Shown piece after piece: positions 8,764-17,411 of a DNA stretch of 21,647 nt; within the stretch, counting starts at the first letter, position 1; every line of letters begins with the position of its first letter. The notes beneath the pieces were generated by a model that was given only the letters and a program-made list of their open reading frames with translations, was not told the DNA's origin and ran no database searches. Origin of the DNA: Pavlovales sp. CCMP2436 (lineage: Eukaryota > Haptophyta > Pavlovophyceae > Pavlovales); the NCBI GenBank assembly GCA_026770615.1, contig MU631329.1:71762-93408 (forward strand). Reading direction: 5' to 3'. The position numbers were made by a program, and so were the translations under genes.

Positions 8764-9042
8764 TGTGCTGGTGTCTTTTGAGGGTGTGGGCTCATGCTGC
8801 ATAGCTGGTATGGCCGCTGGTAACTCGTTTTGAGCGATGCTGTCCGTTGGGGGTATGGGTTCGTAATGAATGGGTGGTAAAGATGATGGTACCGTATTGT
8901 TTTGGGCAATGCTGTCCGTTAGGGGTATGGGCTCATACTGCATAGGTGGTATGGCCGCTGGTGCTTCATTTTGAGCGATGCTGTCTGTGTGGGTTATGGG
9001 CTCATATTGCATAGGTGGTATGGTCGCTGGTGCTGTGTTTTG
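8764..9042 (-). repeat. 69-bp coding minisatellite (4 units of 23-24 residues) in copy B
   Basis: Four in-frame units of the form QNxAPAxIPPMQYEPIxxTD SIA follow each other; the third has 24 residues and the fourth is diverged (AMQHEPTPSKD). Frame is kept across all units, so the expansion probably arose while the ORF was functional. The region is uncharged and proline-rich, probably a disordered linker after the knuckle and basic region. Confidence 0.85.
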
Positions 9043-9311
9043 ATTAATTTCCTTGCTGCCCGCTCGGCTATCTTGGCGGCCCACATGGCTGCCTTAAACT
9101 TATACGCGTCGTATATAGATATATTGTCCTTGGTTAGCGCCGCTGAAGCTTCGATTGCCGCTTCGCGTGATTTGTGCATGCTGAGGCTATGTCGTGTGAG
9201 CGTGTAGTGTAAGTCGCCGGGCTTGGGTGCATCACCGGTGTCGGCGTCCTTCTTTTGAGCTCTTTTTGACACTTAATCCCACCCTTCCGGTGAAGTAGTC
9301 CGGTCGTGATA

Positions 9312-9590
9312 TCATGTGTGTCGCCATTGATTTTGATTTGGCGGGTCCCAGGCTCGGGGCCAGTTCTTTACAAAGCGAGCGGTGGAGGTCGTGGCAGTGC
9401 TTTCCGTTGACGAGCACTTGTGGTATAGCTGGTGTTTTGCGTCTTGTGAGTTAGATGCTTTGCATAGAGGGCAGTTGAGGCCCATTGTATCGGGCCTTCC
9501 GTCAATGGTAATTGTAGTGGTGGCCATCGTCGAGAATTCTGCTGCCCATTCGGCATTGTGACGGTATGATCCAAGAACCAATATTGTCAT
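9312..9590 (-). pseudogene. CCHC-like zinc knuckle segment of copy B
   Basis: Contains MGLNCPLCKASNSQDAKHQL then YHKC, giving C-X2-C-X10-H-X4-C, typical of the nucleic-acid-binding knuckle near the C-terminus of some non-LTR retrotransposon polyproteins. The sequence before it (RHNAEWAAEFSTMATTTITI) matches the residues before the knuckle in copy A (RYNAKIAAEFPEIGQYRATM). The frame breaks just after the motif, and a sister frame at 9417-9232 continues with YFTGRVGLSVKKSS, matching YYAGQIEQKVKDII of copy A. Confidence 0.7.
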
Positions 9591-9714
9591 GTGTTTGGTG
9601 TACTTTTCCGTGGGTCGCTGTTACCCCCTAGCTCGTGGAAGGCGCAGAGCCGTCGTGCTCTCTTTTGACCACATGGCTTCTACATTGGCCATTCTACCCA
9701 TGCCTGGGGCAGAT

Positions 9715-10892
9715 TTAATCCCACCACCAAGGATCCAATTTAGACATCTGAGGAATTGAGGATCCGACCCGAAGCAGGATTTAAAACTAGACATCTGAGG
9801 ATCCGACCCGAAGCAGGATCCAAAACTTGACATCTGAGGATCCGATCCGAAGCAGGATCCAATACTAGACATATGAGGATCTGGCCCGAAGCAAAACTCC
9901 GCTCATGCCCGCTAAGGATCCGACCCACGAAAGGATCTAAACACTAGCCATCTGAAGATCCGACCCGAAGAACGGGTACAAAAACAACGCCCACAGATCC
10001 GCTTCTCAATAACACTTTGACGCGAAGAAATATCCAGCGCGCTTGGCCGAGGGAAGTGTCCAGCACAGGGGCGGATTCGAAAATAGCGCATCGTGGCAGG
10101 ATCCAAAACTGCGCCGACGACAGCGTGCGCTCGAACGCGAGCGCCGTGGAGACGCCACGCTGCGCTTCAGGCTGCGCGTCTGCAGGAGCCTCCTCGCCGC
10201 CGGTGGGGCGATCGGGCTGATGACACTGCAGAACGCGCGGGAGGCCCGCGCGATGCCTAAAGGGGCGCCGGCGCCTTTCCCTTTCCTGCCTGTTGGGATG
10301 TCTGGCCCGAGCGGTGCAGCTGCCGCCGGCGCGAGCCAGGCCGCCGCCGGCGCGAGCCAGGCCGCCGCCAGCACTAGCGCTGCGCACCCGGCACTGCTGT
10401 CCAACTACGATAAGTGCACCAAGCCGCTGGCGGAGCTGCAAGCGCGGGCGGCATCGCTTTACTTCACAGATAATCGCTCGCGCTCGAGCGCACGCTGTCG
10501 TCGGCGCAGTTTCGGATCCTGCCACGATGCGCTATTTTCGGATCCGCCTCTGTGCCGGACACTTCCCTCGGCCAAGCGCGCTGGATATTTCTTCGCGTCA
10601 AAGCGTTATTGAGAAGCGGATCAATGGACGTCGTTTGTGTACCCGTTCTTCGGGTCGGATCCTCAGATGGCTAGTGTTTGGATCCTCTCATGGGTCGGAT
10701 CCTCAGCGGGCATGCGCAAAGTCCTGCTTCGGGTCGGATCCTCAGATGTCTAGTATTGGATCTTGCTTTGGATCGGATCTTCAGATGTCAAGTTTTGGAT
10801 CCTGCTTCGGGTTGGGTCCTCAGATATCAAGTTTTGGATCCTGCTTCGGGTCGGATCCTCAGATGTCTAAATTAGATCCTTGGTGGGATTAA
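9715..10892. mobile_element. TTAA-flanked foldback DNA element inserted in copy B
   Basis: Two arms of about 420 bp, 9719-10142 and 10475-10888, are near-perfect reverse complements. The outer end is TCCCACC(ACC)AAGGATC, with TTAA on both sides (9715-9718, 10889-10892). The outer half of each arm is an array of about six 40-bp sub-repeats (ATCCGACCCGAAGCAGGATC, then AAAACT-GACATCTG-AGG). Joining the flanks across a single TTAA restores an uninterrupted minus-strand frame of copy B. The TTAA target and long inverted arms suggest a non-autonomous piggyBac-like or foldback element. No transposase is present. Confidence 0.85.
10143..10474 (+). CDS. GC-rich gene-like cargo between the foldback arms
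   Basis: The roughly 330-bp centre is GC-rich and free of sub-repeats. In the plus frame open from 10043 to 10612 it reads GDATLRFRLRVCRSLLAAGG, then AIGLMTLQNAREARAMPKGA, a proline-rich bend, two GASQAAA repeats, and HPALLSNYDKCTKPLAELQA. Composition resembles the host exons of this window rather than the arms, so capture of a host exon is plausible. The opposite strand is also open, as is common at this GC, and no domain is recognised. Confidence 0.4.
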
Positions 10893-11235
10893 ATGGGGCC
10901 TGTTGGACGGGGCCTCTCTTCTCTAGGCGTTCCCTTGCAACTCTATCTATTAGCGCATGGCATGCTGTTCGTTGGTTGGATGGGATGATGTCTCCTGTCG
11001 GAGTGGCTGCTTTTGCCCAGCACTGGACCATGCGCGTATTTTGTGTGAGCTGTACTGTGGCGGCTTCTCTGTGTACTGCTACTGCCTTTGAGCCCCAGTC
11101 GCTCAATGCATTCTGCACGAGGTTCATGACAGCCGGGAGTTGGAGGTGGGGAGGCAAATCCGCCTGGCTGCGCCGTTTGTCGTCTCGTGTGGAGATGAAG
11201 AGCCATGCCACTTTCTTTAGCGTCACTGCTATCAC
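10893..11235 (-). pseudogene. Linker segment of copy B upstream of the insertion
   Basis: The minus frame from 11235 (MIAVTLKKVAWLFISTRDDK...RLEKRGPVQQAP) runs into the foldback arm. After the element the same frame resumes as (F)KSAPGMGRMANVEAMWSK and stops at TAA near 9618. It corresponds to the region between RNase H and knuckle in copy A but is little conserved. Confidence 0.55.
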
Positions 11236-11407
11236 AATTCGAGCTCTCGAGGCGTCATCGTGACGTACCGCTCCCGGGGTATTTATAATTCTGGCTACTT
11301 CATTATCTGATTTGGTACAAGCCGTAGTGTGAGTTGCGTTCCTGTAGCGTCCGTGCGCCTCGTCACGTTGTTTGAGGCTGAGTAGGTGGTAGAAGTGAGG
11401 GTTTGCA

Positions 11408-11812
11408 TCATAGCTCGTGGGATCCCTTAATCCATGTGGTAGGGGTTGCGGTCTGGGTGCCTCTGTGCCAGTCTAGGCGTTTTACGCCTGTGTCGTGTTC
11501 CCATCCGATGAATAGATCTTGCTCGTGAGTCAGTGCTTGTAAGGCAAGTGTGACCGCATTGCATTCTGCGTTGACGACCGTTTGTTCGCCTGAGAATGTG
11601 CAGGTGAAGATATGTGCCTCTGGAGCATGTGTCGTGCCGCGGATGTGGTGTGATAGGAGTACGTAAAAACACGCCGCGCCGGCTGCTCGAGCCTCACCGT
11701 TTCCATCAGGTTTGATAAATGAGCCGTTGACCCCGACATGAGGGGAGCACAATTGTGGTTTCTCTCCTCTCGGTGGTTGGTGTCTTAGTGAGTGTCGTGT
11801 GGCGTGTAACAA
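11408..11812 (-). pseudogene. RNase H domain of copy B
   Basis: Contains GVNGSFIKPDGNGEARAAGA, then CTFSGEQTVVNAECNAVTLA and FIGWEHDTGVK, matching in order AVDGSHKV, CTFDGEQDVANGEISGLSLA and VGWDHLNGVK of copy A. This is the ribonuclease HI fold, which removes the RNA strand after reverse transcription. The first catalytic Asp (DGS) is Asn here (NGS), so this copy would be inactive even if translated. Confidence 0.7.
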
Positions 11813-12593
11813 ACCGGAAGCACATAGGTCCGCATAGTGCCCGCGTGAGTGCGGGTCGAATTTCCCGTAATATTTTAAGCTGCTCCGGGTGTTTTAATCG
11901 CCCAAATGTTGGCCTATATTCCTGTGTGAACAGGGTCTTGGCTGCTTTTGCTACTGCAGCCGTGTTTGCATGCATCAGTAGGGCATTTTGAAGAGCAATA
12001 AGCATGTCCCTTATAGCGCTGCCGCATGTCCTTAATATGTCTTCTTCGGCTGCACTTATGGCTGTCAATTGTCTGTCTGTGACACTTAAGTTGGGGGCAT
12101 TGCTTGCGATACGCAGTTTTGCCAAGTTAAGTACACTACAGGCGCTCATTGCTGCTAGGGCGACCGAAGTCACCTTGGGTTTTGCGCGGCGGGTGACGCC
12201 TAGGGCTGGCCATAGCCATAGTTCTCGAATATGTCCCATTTTTCTTCCCCCTTAGGTGCTTCGGAAAGACTTTTGATCGCCCCTCTTGCAGTTGGCATCA
12301 ATTTTCCTTGGCTTGTCTCGCGGGTTCGTTCTGAGCGATACTCAATGCGTGTGTGCTGCGAGGGCATGCGTTGCTGTTTCCGTGGGTGAGTTGAGTAGGC
12401 GCAACATGGCGGCTACTTTTTCGCCTGCGTTTTGGGCGCGCGGGTCCACCGGACCTAGGCCGTCGCGTTCAGGGGTGCTGCATAGGCGATCTCTTGCTAC
12501 GTGAGGCCCTATTGTGCAGCGAAGGCGCGTGGCCTCTACTATCACTGTAAGCATTGTAGACAGGAAATCATCAGATAAGTCTGATGCTCCCAT
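11706..12593 (-). pseudogene. Post-RT (thumb/connection) region of copy B
   Basis: Frames at 12593-12342 (GASDLSDDFLSTMLTVIVEA...AAMLRLLNSPTETATHALAA) and 12239-11706 (SVTDRQLTAISAAEEDILRT...RALCGPMCFRFVTRHTTLTK) are separated by a stop and frameshift. They align in order with copy A 16136-15194 (the IKAATLLRQLNTVGHAEEIT and LEGPMRFRYVTRYTQAFLKA segments). The 5' end near 12600 is a truncation point, since upstream RT motifs are missing. Confidence 0.65.
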
Positions 12594-12830
12594 ATAGTAT
12601 AATAGTATTGACGCTACGTCGTGGTGGGACAGCTTCTACCCGAAAGGTGTGGCATACCCTCTTGTTCGAGGCAAGGTGTACCTTGCCCATTGCCCGTGCT
12701 AGCTTAATCCGGAGTTTATATTTATGCGCCTGCTAGTTGCCATTGGTGTCCCAGGTACTCGAAAAGTTTTTCATGTGGCGTCTGAGGCACCTCTATATAA
12801 TTTATTCCGCTCGAGTCGTTTTGGTTTCGT
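12594..12830 (-). other. Junction DNA between retrotransposon copies A and B
   Basis: After the OTU frame of copy A stops near 12836, about 240 bp without coding signal lead to the truncated start of copy B. It includes the palindrome GGCAAGGTGTACCTTGCC. It should hold the 3' UTR of copy A, but no poly-A or simple-repeat tail marks the end. Whether B inserted at the tail of A or both derive from one tandem event is undecided. Confidence 0.4.
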
Positions 12831-12835
12831 CAGCC

Positions 12836-14627
12836 TTAATTTCTGGCTTCTTTTCCTTGGGCCAGTCTGTCATCTGTTCCTTCAAAGTGTGTCTCGTCTT
12901 CATCGATGGAGATTACGCATATCATCCTTCCTCCGTTGCGCGTCTCTGCGATAAGCTCAGATAAGGATTTTGCGTTAGCTCCAGGCCGGGCTGTCCACCC
13001 GTTTCCGTTTGCGCTGTATGGTAAGACGCCGTTCAGAGGCTCGGCGCGGTATATAGCGATGAATTTATGCACTTGCCCCTGCTCCAGTCTCTTGATTGAT
13101 CAGAACCACATCGTTACCTACGCATGTAGCGATGCTGTGGAGCATGTTATCGTTCATCCATGCTGCCTGATTTGGTCTGAAGTGAGGCGGCCCGTACTTT
13201 GCTTGCGCTTCGAGTGTCCAACCGTTATGGATTAGCCGGTGGTCAAGGTTATTGCCCATTGGGTCACCTACGTTCTCCGGTCTGCGTAGATTCGACTGTT
13301 CCTGGATGTGTTGCGGGAGGCTGCGGGCATATGTGATTGCCGCATTTCGTAGTGCTATGGCTGCCTCCCAGCTAACCGCCTTCCCTGCACTTCTCAGCAC
13401 AGCGTAGGGGAGGCAGTTTCCATCACCTTGTATGCTTGTGTGGGTTAGATTTACACTTGCCAGTAGCGCTCTCAGTTTGCCAGCCGGTTCGCTTGTCCGT
13501 AGATCTCCAGTGATTGTGACGGCTTCTTCCTCTGTAGGGGCTTTTTGTGCTCTATTAGCTTTTCTTCCTGCTGCCCGTGGGCCCGCTGGGTTGGGTAGTG
13601 AGGTGTTAGTCCTAGCGTTAAGTACCATGATAGTAATAACAACCCGGCCAGTGCCACCACTGGCTTTCTTTGGCGGTGGGCTGATCGGGCTTGCCTGGGT
13701 GACTATAAGCCCTTGCAGTAACACCTTTCTAACTTCGCTGTCTCTAATGACAAGCATGTAAAAGTGTTGACCGTGCTGTGCGGTGGGTTTATCTCCAGCC
13801 TTCATCTGCATTCGCAGCAGGGCTGTCCTCCGTTTGCAGTGCATTCTAAGGCTGCTTGATACCACCTCCTTCTGCAGCAGCCCACGCTTGATCACTATGG
13901 GTCGGCCTTCATCGTCTTTCCAGCTGCCTTGTGCAGAGCTCTTTCTATCCTGGTCTATGATATCTTTAACCTTCTGCTCTATCTGTCCCGCATAGTAGTT
14001 CTCCCTCGCCATGACTGCTGATGCGGCGGAGCGGGCTCCGCCTTTAGAGATGTTGTCGTCAGTGGCCTCTTCCACTGCTGCAATCAGGGCCTGTTTGAGT
14101 GCTACACGAATAGCAGCTGTCTCAGGGTATTTCCGAAATAAATGGTCTCTGGAGTCCTCCCCTGGCCATCGCTCTCCTGCTGCCACACACAGAGGGCACT
14201 TCATGCTCATCTTGGTGGACTTTCCTCTCATAGTTGCCCTGTATTGGCCAATTTCTGGGAACTCGGCTGCAATTTTAGCATTGTACCGTATCGATCCCGA
14301 TATGCATTGTAGCATGAAGTTCGGTAGTTGTTCCGGCCACATGGATCGGGCCAGCATATGTTTGGACTCATTCATTCTCCCAGAGTGCGGCTGTGTTCCC
14401 TTTAATGGCATATTTACCTGGCCTATTGGCCATGATCTCCTCGACCAACTGCCTCCTAATGCGCGCAGCAACACCTTTGCGGAGGTGCGACTCGTCGGCT
14501 CTTTGGATGTCCCCGGAGGGAGTCGTAACCATGTACTTGCCTGGGGTGAGGGCTGGTTCTTGTAGATGTTGGCCATCCGTTTTCCCGTGTATAGTGACCT
14601 ATTTGACACACCAGTCAGCCATGGCAT
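12836..14627 (-). pseudogene. C-terminal polyprotein of copy A: zinc knuckle plus OTU cysteine protease
   Basis: One frame of 520 codons (14627-13065), continued with a frameshift by 13072-12836. Knuckle: MSMKCPLCVAAGERWPGEDS then RDHLFRKYPE (C-X2-C-X13-H; the last Cys is replaced by Tyr). OTU domain: TSIQGDGNCLPYAVLRSAG has the D-G-N-C nucleophile signature (Cys codon near 13413). VHKFIAIYRAEPLNGVLPYS follows, and ISIDEDETHFEG near 12890 supplies the catalytic His. OTU enzymes cleave ubiquitin or polyprotein peptide bonds; in a retroelement it may process the polyprotein or deubiquitinate it. All three diagnostic blocks are present, suggesting recent decay. The first residues of the frame (PWLTGVSNRSLYTGKR) are probably out of register with RNase H upstream. 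Confidence 0.8.
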
Positions 14628-14639
14628 TGAGCATCACAA

Positions 14640-15230
14640 GGTCATCCATATGATAGTCTATACCTGCCTTTAGGGTTCTGATCTTGTTTATGGTCTGGAA
14701 TTCTACAACATAAGTGTTCGTGGTTTCGCGCCATGATGGGTTAATACGGACGTGTTGTTTTTCCATTCCTTGTCTAGGCCGTGTGCCGACGTGTGCTCGA
14801 TTTTACGGGTAAGATTGTTGCTCAGGGCCTGCTCGATGAGTGCTAGGGCTGTTGTCATGTGGGGAATTTGGTGGTAGGCGTGAGAACTCTAGGTGGTCAT
14901 GCCGTGCGGTCTCCCGGTGCATTTGGTGTCTGGGATGGTGTGATGGGCTTGCTTGACCCCATTTAGGTGGTCCCATCCGACCTGGAGATGATCCCCTCCT
15001 TTTAGCCATTGTAGAGCAAGAGATAGTCCGCTTATTTCTCCATTGGCTACATCCTGCTCACCGTCAAAGGTGCAATAGACGATGTGCACCTCTTCTGTTG
15101 GGGGGTGCGTGAAGCGATTGGTAATCATATAGGCACATGCCCTAGAGGCCGCCTGAACACCATCTTCGAGAACCTTGTGTGATCCATCTACTGCTACCTG
15201 TATTTTCCGAGGTGCATTACAAATCGGCAT
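14640..15230 (-). pseudogene. RNase H domain of copy A
   Basis: Frame 15230-14889 carries QVAVDGSHKVLEDGVQAASR (first Asp in DGS), YCTFDGEQDVANGEISGLSL (Glu) and LQVGWDHLNGVKQAHH (Asp). After a frameshift near 14885 the C-terminal part reads ALIEQALSNNLTRKIEHTSA, then LNAMADWC near 14640, the usual end with a His-containing turn and last acidic residue. Catalytic positions look intact here, in contrast to copy B. Confidence 0.75.
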
Positions 15231-16136
15231 GAAAGGGCATTTGTAGTTGAATGACGCGCCTTCAGGAAGGCTTGCGTATATCTGGTGACATACCGGAAAC
15301 GCATGGGCCCCTCGAGTTCACTTTTAAGGGCCTTGATCAGCATGACTTGCACTTCGTCACGGATCGCATGGTTTAGGTTGTCGAGCCGCTTCCTGGCCTC
15401 TTCTGTAAGGAGCTTGTCCAGTTGTTTGCATTTTTTTAGACCCGGCACCTGCGTTCCTTGGAGGATAGCTTGCTTTGCTGGTGACAGGTCAGTGATGTCC
15501 GCGTCTCGAGCTGTCAAGGGTTCACTCCGTGTGGACCGCTGGGCACATACCAGCACATGTCCCATTCTGCATTCAGCCAGGGCCTTCCAGCGTGGCTTAT
15601 TGCAGTGTTTCTGCATTTCGGGGCAGAAATCCAGAAGTAGGTCCGATCTTAGGTCAGCGTAGTTCTCAGCTACAATCCATGGTACTCCTCCGATTGGGGG
15701 TCTCTGGGTTGCCTCCATTCCTCTGTGTACCACCGGTGGTGTCCACTTCTCCTCCCCGCGTCTGTGTTTTTTCCATAGGTCGGTAGTGATTTCTTCTGCG
15801 TGACCTACTGTGTTCAGTTGGCGGAGCAGGGTTGCTGCCTTGATACCACCTTCGATTGCCCCGGGATTCTCAATACCGCATCCTTTTTCTCTGGGGGGGG
15901 GCACAGAGAGCTATGCGGCTCACATTGTTATTGATCCATGCGCTCTCTTTGATGGGTTCAGTTATTGCAGTTCGCATGGCCCTGAGGTCAGCCTTTTTGA
16001 ATTCCGCAGCCGCCATGGTATATGGAGGTATGGATGAGATATCTTCCTGGCATAAGGTAGCTGCATAGATGGTGTGGCACTGTAGCTTTCCCGCTGCTAT
16101 CCTAATTCTATGGGATGCTCCCCTTACGCGCTGCAC
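15194..16136 (-). pseudogene. Post-RT region of copy A
   Basis: Frames 16136-15870 (MQRVRGASHRIRIAAGKLQC) and 15904-15194 (GIENPGAIEGGIKAATLLRQ...LEGPMRFRYVTRYTQAFLKA) follow the RT thumb. A G/C homopolymer run at 15893-15901 marks the frame change. The segment is helical and charged, without a named domain, but is the best-conserved landmark between copies A and B. Confidence 0.65.
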
Positions 16137-16218
16137 GGTGGCTGCAGCTTGGGTTTCCCATCAAAGGCTCGGGATAAGTATAAGTCAGTGAGTGAACAAC
16201 ACCTGTTGAACCATGCTG

Positions 16219-16550
16219 AGTATATATATATATATATATATATCCCCACTTCGGCGTAGCGCGTAGGAGCCTGCGTCAGAGCGCTAAGATCAGCCTGACT
16301 TGAACTTGAAACGTACCGCCAGCCCGAACCCCCCTACATTAATATATATTTAGATAGGGATTCAAACTGGCGTCTGACTGTTCTGAATGTTGTGCTGGTC
16401 TGAGCGCTGCGTCGCCCATTGCCTGCTGCGTGCCTTAGTCGGCTGCGCTGGCTTGGGCGCCACCGCGCGTGCCGATGGATCTCCGGTGGTGTGCCCGGAC
16501 AAGGGCGTTTAGGGAGATGATGTGCTGGTTGCTGTTTGTCGTGTTCGCAT
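16219..16550 (-). mobile_element. Repeat R, near full-length copy inside the RT of copy A
   Basis: The reverse complement reads block A (GAACACGACAAACAGCAACC onward), block B (GCACGCAGCAGGCAATGGGC onward) and block C (to CGCTACGCCGAAGTGGGGA), the order seen at 4.3 kb, about 305 bp. It lies between (TA)n at 16219-16242 and CATATATATAAG at about 16547-16558, and splits the RT thumb just after KYLGHIL. There is no coding capacity and no clear tail, so it is a SINE- or MITE-like non-autonomous repeat of unknown class. Confidence 0.8.
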
Positions 16551-16558
16551 ATATATAA

Positions 16559-17113
16559 GAATATGGCCCAAATACTTGGTTGGGTCATTTGCCACAATTG
16601 ATGGCAGCTTAATTTGCTCTTCCAGGGATTCATGAGGCACTGAGACACTAGTAGGGGTCGCGGGGCCTCCTTTAGCAGAAATGTATGCATGTTTGCATTT
16701 GGGGGCACTCAGTTCCAGCCCATACGCAGTTAGGAAAGTGTGCGTGCGGGTGAGAAGTTTTTGGGCATCAGGGGCGTTTCTTGCTACTAGGGCAAGGTCA
16801 TCCATGAATGCCTGGATTGCAAGTCGTGAGGTACCGCCTGTGTGCTGTAGCGGTTCGCTTAATTTCGGCTGCTGGGGCTTGATTTGGTAGCCGCCCTTGA
16901 AGCTGGTATCCAGAACAGACAGAAAGTGATCGGGCTAAGGGGGCAGCCTTGTTTGCAGCCACGTGTAGTGTAAATCTGCCGGGCCGTGTGCCCGTACGGG
17001 GTGCGTGCTGACGCTCCCTGGCAGGTCTGAAGGAGGCGTACCTGTCTGATTATTTCAGGAGGGAAACCGTGAATTGCAAGCGCTTCTGGAAGGCTTCTCT
17101 CGGGGCTGTATCA
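16559..17113 (-). pseudogene. Reverse transcriptase palm fragment of copy A
   Basis: From about 17113 the frames give AKVDDTAPREAF (motif A remnant), ALAIHGFPPEIIRQVRLLQT, TTRGCKQGCPLSPITFCLF (motif B, QGxPLSP), then after a frameshift RLAIQAFMDDLALVARNAPD (motif C, F-x-D-D catalytic pair), LSAPKCKHAYIS and DPTKYLGHIL. RT synthesises cDNA on the nicked target. At least two frameshifts make it non-functional, and the first catalytic Asp of motif A is not convincingly present. Confidence 0.8.
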
Positions 17114-17153
17114 TCCACTTTGGCTTGTGATACAGCCCCGAGAGAAGCCTTCC
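17088..17153. repeat. 26-bp perfect hairpin at the 5' truncation point of copy A
   Basis: 17088-17113 (starting GGAAGGCTTCTCTCGGGGCT) and 17128-17153 are exact reverse complements with a 14-nt loop (TCCACTTTGGCTTG). The left arm and loop belong to RT coding sequence. The right arm is a duplicate in reverse orientation and forms the outer edge of the element. This pattern fits aberrant second-strand synthesis or a fold-back event at the end of reverse transcription, rather than a terminator. Confidence 0.85.
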
Positions 17154-17411
17154 TCACAGATTATGTGAGGATTATGTGGAGCTCGGAATTTGTTGCGTGT
17201 GCGTGTGCCATTGTGTTCGTTAGCGCCACGATGTGATCTCCTGCTCTGTCTTCGTTCCGGGATGCCGCTAATGCCCGACATACATGCAGGCTGATAAAAA
17301 TTAGAATCTAACATTCGCATGATTTTTACGGAGGTTTCGAGGGATGCAGCTTTGTTCGGCTCGGCAAAAGATTCTTGCCGGGGTGATGAGAATCGTGTCG
17401 AGGTAGCATTT
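17154..17411. other. Spacer between copy A and the amidoligase-like gene
   Basis: Starts with a small hairpin CTCACA-GATTA-TGTGAG. No gene is supported. It is the 3' flank of the minus-strand amidoligase-like gene, which ends at 17412. Confidence 0.5.

Larger units (their letters stand above)
8100..12620 (-). mobile_element. Non-LTR retrotransposon copy B, 5'-truncated and decayed
   Basis: Read on the minus strand, the order is post-RT domain (about 12593-11706), RNase H (about 11812-11408), linker (11235-10893), a nested DNA element (9715-10892), linker end (9714-9618), CPLC...H...C knuckle (9590-9312), a charged helical region (9417-8994) and a proline-rich repeat tail (9084-8170). The same order and scattered identical residues occur in copy A (SDDFLSTMLTVIVEATRLRC against a matching block in A, PMCFRFVTRHT against PMRFRYVTRYT, MGLNCPLC against MSMKCPLC). 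At least five frameshifts or stops separate the pieces. The RT catalytic core and upstream endonuclease are absent. The 3' limit is unclear; an imperfect hairpin at about 8102-8142 may be its end. No poly-A tail was recognised. Confidence 0.75.
12640..17113 (-). mobile_element. Non-LTR retrotransposon copy A with OTU protease domain, 5'-truncated
   Basis: On the minus strand, in order: RT motif A remnant (about 17110), RT motif B with QGCPLSP, RT motif C with FMDD, thumb (KYLGHIL), post-RT region, RNase H, CPLC knuckle and an OTU cysteine protease. The 5' end at about 17113 is inside the RT palm, so the endonuclease and any ORF1 are missing. Frameshifts occur near 16900, 15900, 15200, 14880, 14640 and 13070, and an R element interrupts it at 16.2-16.55 kb. 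OTU-type cysteine proteases are known in some algal and fungal-type non-LTR elements, notably the Dualen group described from Chlamydomonas. Here the domain lies at the C-terminus. Confidence 0.85.

Noticed and set aside
9944..10612. Long open frames on both strands across the foldback element as one host gene
   Set aside because: Most of each frame lies in the inverted arms and sub-repeats; only the 10143-10474 centre has gene-like content.
16243..16320. tRNA-like sequence or pol III promoter in repeat R (TAGCGCGTAGGAGCC resembling an A box, AGTTCAAGTCA resembling a B box)
   Set aside because: The two boxes lie on opposite strands, and no cloverleaf can be drawn.
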